Assembly: GCF_040183065.1 (NCBI RefSeq)
Contig: NC_091118.1
Span: 205,932,186-205,996,185, forward strand
DNA: 64,000 nucleotides
Origin: Periplaneta americana
Lineage: Eukaryota; Arthropoda; Insecta; Blattodea; Blattidae
Direction of reading: 5' to 3'
Part shown: positions 10,871-27,187 of the stretch, piece by piece
Layout of the letters: every line of letters starts with the position of its first letter
How positions within the stretch are numbered: the first letter of the stretch is position 1
Translations under genes and position numbers: made by a program
The notes under the pieces: model-generated
The model's input: only the letters and a program-made list of their open reading frames with translations
The model's database searches: none
What the model was told of the DNA's origin: nothing

Positions 10871-11270
10871 TAATCATCATCATCGTATGGAACGACCAGC
10901 GTGGTGTCCTATACTGTTGCGATGATGGATCGTGTGTGAGTAACTTCGCATGCAGAATATTGCGTGCGGAATAATGAAACAATGGCACTTGGCGTTTTGT
11001 TTGCTTTGTTAAGAGTAATGATTAATCGAGTCACGAGCCGCTGCTGATGATTTATTTGTGGCAGGACAGTGACACTAAAATAATGCGACCTCTACACATG
11101 ATGGAAGACGCAATTTAGAATTCGAACCAGCACAACCAGTGCGTATCGCGGCAAGAGACACTTTCATTTAAATTGCGTATCTCCGTGGTTATAGACGTAT
11201 GGTGTATGACTCCACAAAAATATGTAAAAGTGATATATATTCTTTATTACATTGGTCATCATCTTCATCA

Positions 11271-11275
<5 letters not shown>
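10871..11275. other. No supported gene
   Basis: Short (ATC/AAT) run at its start, then unique-looking sequence with no recognised motif. Confidence 0.4.

Positions 11276-11363
<88 letters not shown>
11276..11363. repeat. (TCA)n microsatellite
   Basis: About 29 TCA units with almost no interruption. The apparent poly-Ser and poly-His frames here are artefacts. Confidence 0.95.
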
Positions 11364-11365
<2 letters not shown>

Positions 11366-11439
11366 CCTATAAACTATTCGGTTCAGGTCAAAGACCTTAG
11401 GCTTTCAGTAAGTGTTTATGTATTCTTCATTATGTTATT

Positions 11440-12088
11440 CAGAGTTCCAAAATTTTATGATTCCAGACAAAATTACTGGCCGATGTCTTAGAGAACGTTT
11501 CATTCATCACAAATATGCCTACAGAAATTCTGAGAACATACTTAATCCACTTTATTTACTACAGAAGAATATAATTAAAATGTGTTTTCATAAACCTATT
11601 GATTTTCCATCTCAAAAATAATTGTTTTTAGACTTTAATGTTCTTAAAATAATAAAAATTTATTATATTGTATTAATGAAATTCATACATCAAAATCGAA
11701 ATAATTTTGAATTGTATTCTCATAGTTATGAAACAAAAGGTATGAATTCTTTAAGATTGTCTGAACTAAAATGCAACACTGCTGCAGTATTTAATCATAG
11801 TAGTAATTTAGGCCCAAGAATATATAACAAATTTATATTTAAATATCCCATTCTTGTCAATTCTAATAGTCCTAATATTAAATTAGAAAGTTATGTACGG
11901 ATTTTATAAATAATGAACAATTGTAAATTTAAATTTATGTATTCTTATTGTGTAGTAGACATAAGACAAACTGTATTATATACTTCTTAATTTGAATTCA
12001 GGAATCTGCCCCTGAGAACGAGTTCACTCTTTTAGGAGTGAGCTAAAGTTTTTTCTGTTTTTATTATATTTTGTGTTACAATTATTAG
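11440..12088 (+). mobile_element. LINE family D, 3'-end fragment
   Basis: Two overlapping frames carry LYLLQKNIIKMCFHKPIDFPSQ (11540-11621) and then the NFELYSHSYETKG to GPRIYNKF segment (to 11909). These are the end of a Jockey-clade-like polymerase broken by at least one frameshift. A 3' UTR follows and ends in an (AATA)n tail at about 12089 that merges into the long tetranucleotide array. Confidence 0.6.
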
Positions 12089-13560
<1,472 letters not shown>

Positions 13561-14706
13561 ACGAGCTCATGAGTGAACGAATGCGCAGAGTGGATGGAAG
13601 TTTGGATAATGAATAGACAATAGACAGATAATAGATAATAAATAGTAAGATAAATAAATGAAATATATTGTATACCCATAATTAATTAGTTTCTTTATAT
13701 AGGTTTAAGCGAAAATGAAACAAATCATTAAAATTGACACAAGTGTTTTTTCGTTCCCGAAACTGGTTGACGTATTTTAATCCTGCATACTGATGTAGGC
13801 CTATCCCTGTTAAGCATATCCTTTTTTTATCTCTGGGATATTAAAATTTATAATTTAGCACCTCCTAATAAGTCCACATTTCGCACAGAATGCGACTGAA
13901 AATAATTGTATGGAGAACGCAAAATAGTCTTTCATTGAATTCGAGTCTGTAGCGGGGAGTATTGCAGTTTTAAACCTCTCACTGCAGTAACATGTGGCCA
14001 AAAGATCAGCTCCTTCTCTTGGATGTGACGCTATTACGATTTCTTTACATTTCTATGTATCTTTTATCCACAACAACTAATCGAAACTCCTGCTATGACA
14101 ATTTTTTTATCCCATTCCTGTATTTCCTTTTCGTATAACTGATGCCTAGACACGCTTACTTCGACCACGACGGAACCTTTATGGCGTGCTGTACATCTCG
14201 TGGAAATCGATTGCTATAATCCCTACAGGGGTGAGGGCAACAAGAAGTCCATCTTGCGTCGACCATTAGCTCCACCCATGCCCGCACTCAACACCATCCC
14301 CAAGTATCAACCACAAACCCAAATTCCCAAGGCGCCCGACATTTCTGGGCACTTCAGATAGGCGGGAACAGAGCTGCAATTCGAAATGATACCGCTTTAA
14401 TCTCGGCTCATAACGACACATCATCTGTTTCTCAAATAATGAGACGGTATCCATGTCTTTAAGGAGGGTGTATGGTTAATGCACCATCTTTGTTTTTGTA
14501 TAGAGAAATATCATTCCTGCAACAACTTAAATTTGAGGTTAGTTTTTTAGAAATAAATTTGGAGCCAAAATTTTGGGAGAATAACAGCATAGAGTACACA
14601 CATACGTAGTGTTCTGCCAAATGGTAGCCCAGAATTATCCAATCTCTTCTACTTTCTGCTTTCCTCTTAGACTTCTCATATCCCTTAGTATCGTCTCTTC
14701 TTCTGC
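13561..14706. other. No supported gene
   Basis: AT-rich, apparently single-copy sequence. A 62-codon minus-strand frame (14454-14266) matches nothing I recognise and has no splice or promoter support. Confidence 0.45.
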
Positions 14707-14721
14707 TAATAAATAGATAGA

Positions 14722-14800
<79 letters not shown>

Positions 14801-15255
14801 GTAAGTAAGTAAGTAAGTAAATAAATAAGTAAGTAAATAAATAAGTAAGTAAATAAATAAGTAAGTAAATAAATAAGTAAGTAAATAAATAAGTAAGTAA
14901 ATAAATAAGTAAGTAAATAAATAAGTAAATGAGTAAGTAAGTAAATGAGTAGTAAGTAAATGAGTAAGTAAATAAAAATAAGTAAATAAATAAATAAGTA
15001 AATGAGTAAGTAAATAAAAATAAGTAAATAAATAAATAAGTAAATGAGTAACTAAGTAAATGAGTAACTAAGTAAATGAGTAAGTAAGTAAAAAGTAAGT
15101 AAATAAAATAAATAAATAAATAAGTAAATAAATAAGTAAATAAATAAGTAAATAAGTAAATAAATAAATAAATAAATAAATAAGTAAATAAGTAAATAAA
15201 TAAGTAAATGAGTAAGTAAATGAGTAAAAAAGTAAGTAAGTAAATAAGTAGAGAG
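14707..15255. repeat. Compound (AAAT/AAGT) tetranucleotide array
   Basis: Pure AAAT units to about 14800, then alternating AAGT and AAAT groups with a repeated pattern 'aagtaagtaaataaat'. It ends in short GA and GGGA runs. The 243-codon minus-strand frame over it is a repeat artefact. Confidence 0.9.
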
Positions 15256-15356
15256 AGAGAGAAGGAGGGAGATAGATATGTAAATAAACAAACAAAGAAA
15301 TAGAGAAATAAATAAAGTTTACTTATTAATTTATGTATATATGTACTGTATGTGTG

Positions 15357-15410
<54 letters not shown>

Positions 15411-15640
15411 TACACTTAAAGAAATAAGCACATACATATATACATAAGTAAATCATTAAACAAGTAAACAAAGTAACAAGTACATACATAAATACATAAG
15501 TAAATAAATATAAAAATAAATAAGTAAATAAATAGGTGAGTGAGTGAATAAGTGATGAATGAATGAATGAATGAATGAATGAATGAATGAAGAGGCAGGC
15601 AAGCAGACATAGATAGACGGACAGACAAAGAATCAAAGGA
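15256..15640. repeat. Mixed simple repeats incl. (TA)n and (GAAT)n
   Basis: Contains a (TA)n run of about 24 units at 15359-15407, scattered AAGT/AAAT units, and ten GAAT units at 15553-15592. Confidence 0.85.
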
Positions 15641-16449
15641 ACAAACAAACATTTTCCTCCGACCTTGTTCTTTAAGTAGCCTACAATCTATAGGGCACGG
15701 TTGTAAAGTTCCCAGACTACTGCACATGAAAACCGGGTTTCTCCACTTTATCCCACAAATAATGAAATCTAATTGTCTTCAATTTTTTGTTCCCCAGTTG
15801 TGTAAACATGCCGTATTTTCCAGCGTTTCAACAGAATGCATTCTTGTCCGCCTGTAATTATGTCACCACTGTTGCACCTGGGTTCCCAGCAATTAGCCCC
15901 TCTATCAGGTTCAGCTGAGCCGTAGCAACCGTAATCAGGGGGTGGTAAATATTTTGGATCGTATAGGTATTTATCATACGTACAGTTATTTAGTTACCCG
16001 TTACTTCTCTCTGTAAGGAATCATGTTTTCCACACGTATAGAGGAGATGTTTCTCTCCTGTAATAGGCTATAAATATCAGCAATATTTCGTTATGGAAAA
16101 ACATCGCCGTGAATTTCTCGTGAATATAAAACCACTTTTCATTTTAGTGTTGCCAGTGCTGACAACATAAGCCCTTTGGAGCTATATTTTTACTGAAACT
16201 GGCATTTTTCATATGCAGTATTATAGATAATTGACAAGGTCCGGCGGGTTGTATTTCAGGAGTCTGTGTAATGAAACCGACCAGAAATTGGACTGAAAAG
16301 CATTAATCAAAGCATACAGGAATAACACGCGACATCTTCGCAAACATTTACTGTTCTATATTGACGATATCATAATATAATGACATAATCACCAATAAAA
16401 TTGTATTCAAATTTATTCTCATTTTAATATATAAACATTTAATTTAGAA
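15641..16449. other. No supported gene
   Basis: Unique-looking sequence; no long frame, RNA gene or transposon end was recognised. Confidence 0.45.
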
Positions 16450-16515
16450 TACTAGAGTGATTTATATAGAACTGACACAGTTCTTTCTTTAATTATTCCG
16501 TTGGAAATTCATTCA

Positions 16516-16762
16516 ATGACCCAATTTTAGCACCAAATTAAGCAGAATGTTCTGGAGTTTCGATTCCTTTTCACTAGATGCGCAGATGTTTATGTTTTAT
16601 TCCTATTGTTGGCAGCACTGACTCAATTTTAGCAGCAAATTAAGCAGAATGTTCTGGAGTTTCGATTCCTTGTCACTAGATGCGCAGATGTTTATGTTTT
16701 ATTCCTATTGTTGGCAGCACTAGATGCGCAGATGTTTATATTTTATTCCTATTGTTGGCAGC
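16516..16762. repeat. Minisatellite with ~102-bp unit, 2.4 copies
   Basis: Two near-identical units, each ending 'ttattcctattgttggcagc', are followed by a partial third unit of 44 bp. The 'cgcagatgtttat' word occurs near 16581, 16683 and 16727. It lies between the left inverted repeat and the transposase start, where subterminal transposase-binding repeats are sometimes found. Confidence 0.85.
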
Positions 16763-16791
16763 TGTTTTCGACATTTTGTGTCAACGTGAAA

Positions 16792-17181
16792 ATGCAGTAC
16801 ACATTAAATCAACGACTCTTCCTTGTGAAGCAATACTGGATTAAGAATTTAATTACAGCTACTCAAAGGGCATATCAGAAAGAATCTGGTGTTCGCAATC
16901 CTCCCAAAAGAAACAAAATACTGGGACTGGTAAACAAATTGGAAACAACAGGATCTTTGGTGAGTGAAAAGGGCAAGCATCGTTCATCTAGGCTTCCCAC
17001 GATTGTTGTTGACGTAAGAGCACGACTGGAGCAGTCACCCAAATAATCATTAAGACGTTTGTCGCAGGAGACAGGGTACACCTACTCAATGTGTCAGAGA
17101 GCTGCGAAAAGTGCAGGCCTAAAGCCATATAGGGTTACGGTTGTTCATCAGCTACAGGAACCAGATAAGGATAAAAGATAG
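16792..17181 (+). pseudogene. Transposase N-terminal DNA-binding domain (IS630/mariner-like)
   Basis: The frame starts MQYTLNQRLFLVKQYW and continues through a winged-helix-like segment (GLVNKLETTGSLVSEKGKHR) to RARLEQSPK. It is then interrupted by one in-frame TAA (17044-17046) and resumes SLRRLSQETGYTYSMCQRAAK to LKPYRVTVVHQLQ. This order of two helix-turn-helix motifs is the N-terminus of IS630/mariner-like transposases common in arthropods. The element ends before any catalytic aspartate. I infer loss by internal deletion, because the terminal repeats remain. Confidence 0.75.
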
Positions 17182-17297
17182 AGGTAAATAATCTCCCAAA
17201 ATTCCTCTACATTTTAGGTATAATAAGTTGTCGCTAGCACAATTCGTTTTGAAACAATTAATGAAAGAAATGTGTCAGTTCTATATAAATCACTCTG

Positions 17298-17563
17298 TAT
17301 TATTTTAATATATCAGAGAATAATGTTCAGATGCTGTTTTTTACCTACAAAATGCAATTGAAGAGCTTTCTCCCAAAACGAGTTAAGTCCATTTTCAGTA
17401 ATTTGACAGGAAGGACAATTATTGTGGATGCCGTTTCAATTTATGCTGGATTTCCTGGTGGTTTCTTATTGTTGTACATAAATATGTTTTCAGCATAGAG
17501 AAAATAATAAATCCTTAATTGAAATCTACGTTTTAAATAGCACCATTTCTGAATATCTGTTTT
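17298..17563. other. No supported gene
   Basis: Short AT-rich stretch between the transposon and the next LINE. Nothing recognised. Confidence 0.4.
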
Positions 17564-17569
17564 CAGAAC

Positions 17570-18390
17570 TTGGGAGGGGTGTTAGTAGGAGGAAGAAGAA
17601 TAAAGTGCATAAGATTTGCTGATGATATGGCGTTGTTAGCAGAAGAAGAAATTATACTAGGCCTAAAAGATATGCTACTAGAGCTAAATGACAGCTGTGA
17701 GCAGTATGGAATGAAGTTAAATGCGAACAAGACGAAGACCATGGTCATAGGAAGAAAAATAAAGAAGGTAAACTTGCGAATTCTAAATGAGGCAGTAGAG
17801 CAAGTGGACAGCTTCAAATACTTGGGGTGTACTATAAGCAGTAACATGAGCTGCTGCCAGGAAGTCAAAAGGAGGATAGGAACGGCCAAGGAAGCTTTTA
17901 ATAGAAAAAGGAACATTTTATGCGGACCTTTAGAAAAAGAACTAAGGAAGAGACTAGTGAAGTGCTTTATATGGAGTGTGGCATTGTATGGTACAGAAAC
18001 ATGAACATTACGACGAAGTGAAGAGAAGCGAATAGGAGCATTTGAAATGTGGATATGGAGAAGAATGGAACATGTGAAGTGGACAGACAGAATAAGAAAT
18101 GACGCTGTGTTGGAAAGAATGGATGAAGAAAGAATGATGCTGAAACTGATCAGGAAGAGGAAAAGGAATTGGTTGGGTCACTGGCTGAGAAGAAACTGCC
18201 TAGTGAAGGATGCACTGGAAGGAATGGTGAACGGGAGAAGAGTTTGGGGCAGAAGAAGATATCAGAAGATATACGACATTAAGATATATGGATTATATGA
18301 GGAAAGAAAGAGGAAGGCAGAAAATAGGAAAGACTGGAGAAAGCTGGGTTTGCAGTGAAAGACCTGCCCTTGGGCGAACACTAAATGAAT
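17570..18390 (+). pseudogene. Reverse transcriptase remnant (LINE family G)
   Basis: The frame starts within the palm (IRFADDMALLAEE, the FADD box) and continues through FKYLGCTISSN, LVKCFIWSVALYGTET and RNWLGHWLRRN to a stop at 18356-18358. One in-frame TGA at 18002-18004 replaces the Trp expected in the usual ETWTLRR block; otherwise the frame is open for about 260 codons. A short 3' end (GACCTGCCCTTGGGCGAACA) leads into (GAAT)n. It is 5'-truncated, with no endonuclease. Confidence 0.8.
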
Positions 18391-18583
18391 GAATGAATAT
18401 GCAACTGAAATTGTAATAAAATAATGACTGTGTTACCGTGCAGAAATAAAGTAGAATGTAAATAAACGTGTCAAAATGGTGATTTTTATAATCTTAGCTC
18501 AGTAAACTACGCTGGGAATTGTGTAAACTAATTGGTAGGCAGTGTAGCTACATAAGAATGAAATTAACAGAAATTTGTAACAT
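18391..18583. other. No supported feature
   Basis: AT-rich host or old repeat sequence into which the tRNA-SINE inserted. Confidence 0.4.
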
Positions 18584-18595
18584 AAATCTGATATG

Positions 18596-18858
18596 CATAT
18601 CTGGCTTTCAGGTGGTAGCTCCCAGTAAAGCAGGTTTGAATAATTTCAAGGAAAAATTGTCGCACAGCATTTGTGTGCACTCATAGTTGAGTTCTGGCGT
18701 CTTGTCAGCTCATGTGAGTTGTGTGGATATAAAGGAAAAATTGTGATGGTGTCGTGTTTAGTTCCTGGGGTAGCTCAGTCGGTAGAGCGTTCGCGCGCTA
18801 AGCGAAGGGTCCCGGGATCGATACCCGGTCCCGGAACAATTTTTCCTTGAAATTATTT
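18596..18858 (+). mobile_element. tRNA-derived SINE with inverted ends, solo copy
   Basis: Flanked by a perfect 12-bp duplication, AAATCTGATATG (18584-18595 and 18859-18870). The 3' part is a tRNA-like head (18761-18838) followed by AATTTTTCCTTGAAATTATT. The 5' part begins with the inverse of that tail (AATAATTTCAAGGAAAAATT near 18640). The element therefore folds back on itself, unlike an ordinary head-to-tail SINE. The 12-bp duplication suggests LINE-type target-primed insertion. It is the same family as the array at 40369-41941. Confidence 0.75.
18761..18838 (+). other. tRNA-like SINE head (pol III promoter), solo copy
   Basis: Folds as a tRNA: acceptor GTTCCTG with 3' CGGAAC (imperfect), D arm with A box TAGCTCAGTCGGTAGAGCG, anticodon arm TTCGC-GCGCTAA-GCGAA, and T arm with B box GGATCGATACC. 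The base before the anticodon is C instead of the near-invariant U33, and the sequence sits inside a duplicated-flank repeat. I read it as a SINE promoter and not a functional tRNA gene. Confidence 0.7.
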
Positions 18859-18870
18859 AAATCTGATATG

Positions 18871-19239
18871 TTTGAAGTACATTCAAAAACCAAGAACAAG
18901 AAAAGAAAGTGGAAAGTTTCTCTTCAAAAATGACTGGTACAACGCAACAGAAAGTCAGAAATCCAAAGACAGAACCCTAACCAGATATGAATTACATTGT
19001 GAAGATTCACAACGGGAGATGTAAAATCAGCAAAAACAATTAATGCACTAAACTTTTTTTTTTCACAGTTTGATAACCTTTCAAAGCTTATAGGAAATGG
19101 ACGGAAAGAAGAAAGATTTCGAGGAATATGACGATTACTATCCCTCGATAACACTGAACTATATTTCTAATTTCTTAAGCTAAATGGTTGCGATAGAACG
19201 ATTTGGTACAACACTAGCTATTTAGCAAGCTCAGTTCTC
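18871..19239. other. No supported gene
   Basis: A minus-strand 76-codon frame here matches nothing known to me. No splice or promoter evidence. Confidence 0.4.
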
Positions 19240-19548
19240 ACGATTAATAATAATAATAATAACAATAATAATAATTATAATGATAATAATGATAATAATG
19301 ATGATAATAATAATGATAATAATGATGATGATAATAATGATAATAACGATAATAATGATGATGATAATAATGATAATAATAATGATAATAATAATGGTAA
19401 TAATAATACTAATAATAATAGTAGTAGTAATAATAATAATACTAATAATAATAATTTTAATAACAATAATAGTAATAGTAATAATAATAATAATAATAGT
19501 AATAATAATAATAATAATAATAGTAATAATAATAGTAATAATAATAGT
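19240..19548. repeat. (AAT)n/(GAT)n compound microsatellite, left half
   Basis: AAT units with frequent GAT, AAC, ACT and AGT variants. The array continues at 21744; the hAT element is inserted in it and duplicates 8 bp of it. Confidence 0.9.
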
Positions 19549-21743
<2,195 letters not shown>

Positions 21744-21795
21744 ATAATAGTAATAATACTAATAATAATAATAGTAATCATAATAATAGTAATAC

Positions 21796-21856
<61 letters not shown>

Positions 21857-21908
21857 CATAATAATAGTAATACTAATAATAATAATAATAATAGTAATAG
21901 TAATAATA

Positions 21909-21992
<84 letters not shown>
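21744..21992. repeat. (AAT)n/(ATT)n microsatellite, right half
   Basis: AAT/AGT/ACT units to about 21941, then a pure ATT run to 21991. The switch from AAT to ATT makes a short palindrome next to the 3' end of LINE A copy 2. Confidence 0.9.
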
Positions 21993-21994
21993 GA

Positions 21995-23356
<1,362 letters not shown>

Positions 23357-23934
23357 GCTACACATTAATTTGAGTGATAATTAGTCCTTGCCTCTAGTAT
23401 TATGTGTAATATCCTGCGTACTGTTTTGGCTCTCAAAGTAAACGATAAGTGCGGACTGCGAACTAGCTCCATAGTAACGTAACCCGCCCCCTGATCTCCG
23501 CAATCCCGCAACGCGTGATCATTAGCTCCTCCACTACCCGTTCCGCCAAGGGCGTAAACTGTGTACACCGTGCAGATGGCAACCTTGATAAGGGTTGGGG
23601 ATGAAACCGTCCGTAATAATTGAACAGATGAGGGTGTGCCACCCCTTCGAGTCGGAACGATCTAGTTAAAGGGACATGACCACGGCGATGTCCAGGCAGA
23701 AGTCTCCGGTCCTCAAGTTAAACGCGAACGAACCTTTCTGCATTATCGTGCTCCAGATGCTTGTTCAAGTGTAGTCGGGATCAGATGAATGTCACTCCAG
23801 CTACATTTTAGGATCAAGTGCTCAAAATTTCTTATCTAACAGTTCTGAAGTGTCCAGTTTCCTCAATATCCGGACCAACAAAAATTTAAAACTTTAAATA
23901 AAACAATGTATTATTACTACTGTCATTATTACTT
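23357..23934. other. Unassigned sequence
   Basis: More GC-rich than its surroundings, with a 67-codon minus-strand frame (23568-23365) that I do not recognise. Probably an old repeat, but no ends are visible. Confidence 0.35.
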
Positions 23935-25452
23935 ACTTACTGGATTTTAAGGAACCCGAAGGTTCATTGCCGCCCTCACATAAGCCCGCCATTGGTCCCT
24001 ATCCTGAGCAAAATTAATCCATTCTCTATCATCATATCCCACCTCCCTTAGTTCCATTTTAATATTATCTTCCCATCTACGTCTCGGCCTCCCTAAAGGT
24101 CTTTTTCCCTCCGGTCTCCCAATTAACACTGTATATGCATTTCTGGATTCGCCCATACGTGCTACATGCTCTGCCCATCTCAAACGTCTGGATTTAATGT
24201 TCATAATTATGTCAGGTGAAGAATACAATGCGTGCAGTTCTGTGTTGTGTAACTTTCTCCATTCTCCTGTAACTTCATCTCTCTTAGCTCCAAATATATT
24301 CCTAAGCACCCTTAATCTCTGTTCCTCTCTCAAAGTGAGAGTCCAAGTTTCACACGCATACAGAACAACCGGCAATATAACTGTTTTATAAATTCTAACT
24401 TTCAGATTTTTTGAGAACAGACTGGATGATAAGAGCTTCTCAACCGAATAATAACAGGCATTTCCCATATTTATTCTGCGTTTAATTTCCTCCCGAGTGT
24501 CATTTATATTTGTTACTGTTGCTCCAAGATATTTGAATTTTTCACTTCTTCGAAGAATAAACCTCCAATTTTTATATTTCCATTTCATACAATATTCTGC
24601 CCACGAGACATAATCATATGCTCAGTCTTTTCGGGGTTCACTTCCAAACTTGCTTCAAGTAAAATTTCGGTGTTTTCCCTCATCGTTCGTGGATTTTCTC
24701 CTAACATATTCACATCATTCGCTCCTCTGTTATCCTGGACTTTCCTAATGGCATATTCTAGAGCAAAGTTAAAAAGTAAAGGTGATAGTGCATCTCCCTG
24801 CTTTAGCCCGCAGTGAATTGGAAAAGCATCAGATAGAAACTGACCTATACGGACTCTGATGTACGTTTGACTGGGACACATTTTAATTAATCGAACTAGT
24901 TTCTTGGGAATACCAAATTCAATAAGAATATTATATAATACTTCTCTCTTAACCGAATCATATGCCTTTTTCAAATCTATGAATAACTGATGTACTGTAC
25001 TCTTATACTCCCATTTTTATCTAATATCTGTCGAATACAAAAAATCTGATCAATAGTCGATCTATTACCCCTAAAACCACACTGATAATCCCCAATCATT
25101 TCATCTACGTATGGAGTTAATCTTCTCAAAAGAACAGTGGACAGAATTTTGTACGACGTCAACAAAAGTGATATTCCTCGAAAGTTACTACAATTACTCG
25201 TAGTCTTCTCCCCCTTCTTAAAATAGGTACAATTATGGACTCCTTCCATTGTTCTGGTACAATTTCCTTTTCCCAAATAGCAAGTACAAGTTTATAAATT
25301 TCCTGTATAATGAGCTTCCACCCTCTTATATTAATTCTGCTTGAATTTGATCGATACCTGGAGACTTGTACTTTTTCAGATTTTCTATCGCAATTTCGAC
25401 TTCACAAAGTGTGGGTTCGGTTATAAATGGCTCAGTAGTTTTTGTATTGTAT
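23935..25452 (-). pseudogene. LINE family B copy 3, reverse transcriptase remnant
   Basis: The longest LINE B copy. Three minus-strand frames cover 25276-24977 (NFRGISLL, CGFRGNRSTIDQIFCIRQIL), 24974-24585 ([38 protein letters not shown] and the VNMLGEN block, with YAD lost in a small deletion) and 24588-23947 (KFKYLGATVTN to RLGRPRRRWED-like and NLRVP). The frames are separated by frameshifts. The 3' end carries the family 'cagtaagtaagta' tail. The endonuclease part is missing. This copy and the one at 35035-35502 define the uninterrupted sequence around the foldback insertion site at 2858. Confidence 0.8.
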
Positions 25453-26845
25453 TCATTAACATTCCATGGTATTCATACATTGCTTTACAGTTAGAATATG
25501 GAACAAGTCAAAAAACTTAATACTATTATAAAGTCTTAATTTATAGTCACAGTCTAGATGAAATATATACAGACGAGATTTACAATATAGTCTACTAGTA
25601 CAACACATAGTTTTATTATCAATTTCATGAAGCGTTATTGAATGTCATGAATTCACCTACAGAATAGAAGGCGTGAGAAATTAGGTACTTCTTTAATTTG
25701 GTCCTAAATAATCTTATGTTTTGAGTTTCATTTTTTATATCGATAGGGAGGCTATTAAAAATGTTTACTGCCATATAACGCACTCCTTTTTGATAGCACG
25801 ATAGACTTGCCGATGGAGTATGAAAGTCATTTCTTTGACGTGTATTTATGCTATGAACTGTTGAATTAGTTACAAAGTTTTCACGATTACATATGAGGAA
25901 GACTATTAATGAAAAGATGTACTGACAAGCCATGGGCATTATTTGTAGTTTTTTTTTAAAATAGCCCTACAAGATTCCCTAGATTTGGCACCTACTATAA
26001 TTCTAATTACTCTTTTCTGTAATAGAAATATACTGTTACTATCTGTGGAATTTCCCCAGAATATTATTCCAAAACTCATTACCGAGTGGAAGTATGCAAA
26101 GTATATTGTTTTTAAGGTATTGATATTTACTATCTTTTGCATAGATCTAATAGCAAAACAAGCTGAATTTAGTTTGGGGGTAATTTCTTTAATATGATTT
26201 TTCCAATTTAACACATTATCAATTTTTAAGCCAAGAAATTTGGTTGTCGTTGTTTCTAATAGGGATCTGTTGTTAATTATTGCGCTAGAAGTTTACGAGG
26301 TTGAATTTGCACAGGATTTAAATTGAATTATGTTAGTTTTGTTAAAATTTAATACCAATTTATTGACTGAGAACCAGTCACATATTTTGAAGAGAATTTC
26401 CTCTGTTGAAAATTGGAATGTGTTGGAGTTATTGGCTGTAATTACTATACTTGTGTCATCTGCAAATAATATAGGATGACCTACATCTTTTATTACGGGG
26501 GAAAGATCATTTATAAACACTAGAAAAAGTAGGGGACCTAATATTGATCCTTGAGGAATTCCATTATTGATAGTTCCCCATGTCGATACAGATTTCATAG
26601 TTGTATTGATTTCAACTTTCTGTTTCCTATCTATGAGATATGATTGAAACCATCGATGTGCAACAGCTTTAATTCCATAATAATCTAATTTATCTAGCAG
26701 CATTTTATGATTTATACAGTCAAATGCTTTGGATAAATCACAGAAAATCCCTCCAACTTGTAATTTTTTTATTAACTGCCTCCTGTATTTTAATTTCGTC
26801 CTGTGTTTTCTATTTGGTCTATGTAGATTTAGTAGTTGCAAAAAA
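25453..26845 (-). pseudogene. LINE family F (Jockey/CR1-like), reverse transcriptase remnant
   Basis: The minus-strand frame 26841-26293 has the classic palm: FCDLSKAFDCINHKML, NGIPQGSILGPLLFLVFIND and PILFADDTSIVI. A second frame (26214-25939) carries LNWKNHIKEI to FWGNSTDS, and a third (25939-25625) carries the C-terminal FNSLPIDIKN block. At least two frameshifts separate them. The 3' UTR includes GACTTGTTCCATATTCTAAC and ends near 25453, apparently inserted into the 5' part of LINE B copy 3. The N-terminal endonuclease is missing. Confidence 0.8.
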
Positions 26846-26847
26846 TA

Positions 26848-26879
26848 GTATTATTATTATATTATTACTGTTATTGTTA

Positions 26880-26938
<59 letters not shown>
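26848..26938. repeat. (ATT)n microsatellite
   Basis: About 19 pure ATT units (26881-26937) preceded by interrupted ones. Confidence 0.9.
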
Positions 26939-26940
<2 letters not shown>

Positions 26941-27185
26941 AAGGTCAATAGTAAGGGAAAGGTGGTAGATTTTAGATAAGCGAAGTATATTATTACGCTT
27001 AATAAAAGTACTCAAAAGTGTGTACGAAGGCTCTAATATCAGACTTAACAAATAAAGGAAATAGTCGATAAGAGTCGCCTAGAATCAAGCTGCACTTTAT
27101 AAAAAAATCTGGTTTGTTGGAAAACACGAAAATCTAGTGCAGTTACACTCCTAACGGCGATTTTTACTACTTAGGTCTCATATTT
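26939..27185. other. No supported gene
   Basis: Unique-looking sequence up to the left TA-flanked element. Confidence 0.4.
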
Positions 27186-27187
27186 TA

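Larger units (their letters stand above)
16452..17297 (+). mobile_element. Internally deleted Tc1/mariner-type transposon with intact ends
   Basis: The left end (AGAGTGATTTATATAGAACT, from 16454) and right end (its inverse, to 17297) form a terminal inverted repeat of about 40 bp with a few mismatches. TA dinucleotides flank both sides (16450-16451 and 17298-17299), the standard Tc1/mariner target duplication. Only the N-terminal DNA-binding part of the transposase is present (16792-17181). The DDE catalytic domain is missing, so the copy cannot move itself but could be mobilised in trans. The 5' region contains a minisatellite of about 102 bp. Confidence 0.8.

Noticed and set aside
14706-15648. 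243-codon and overlapping minus-strand frames
   Set aside because: Products of AAAT/AAGT repeats, with no domain.
18761-18838. Functional tRNA gene
   Set aside because: C at the U33 position, imperfect acceptor, and location inside a target-duplicated SINE. The same applies to the heads at 40629-41920 and 62837-62911.
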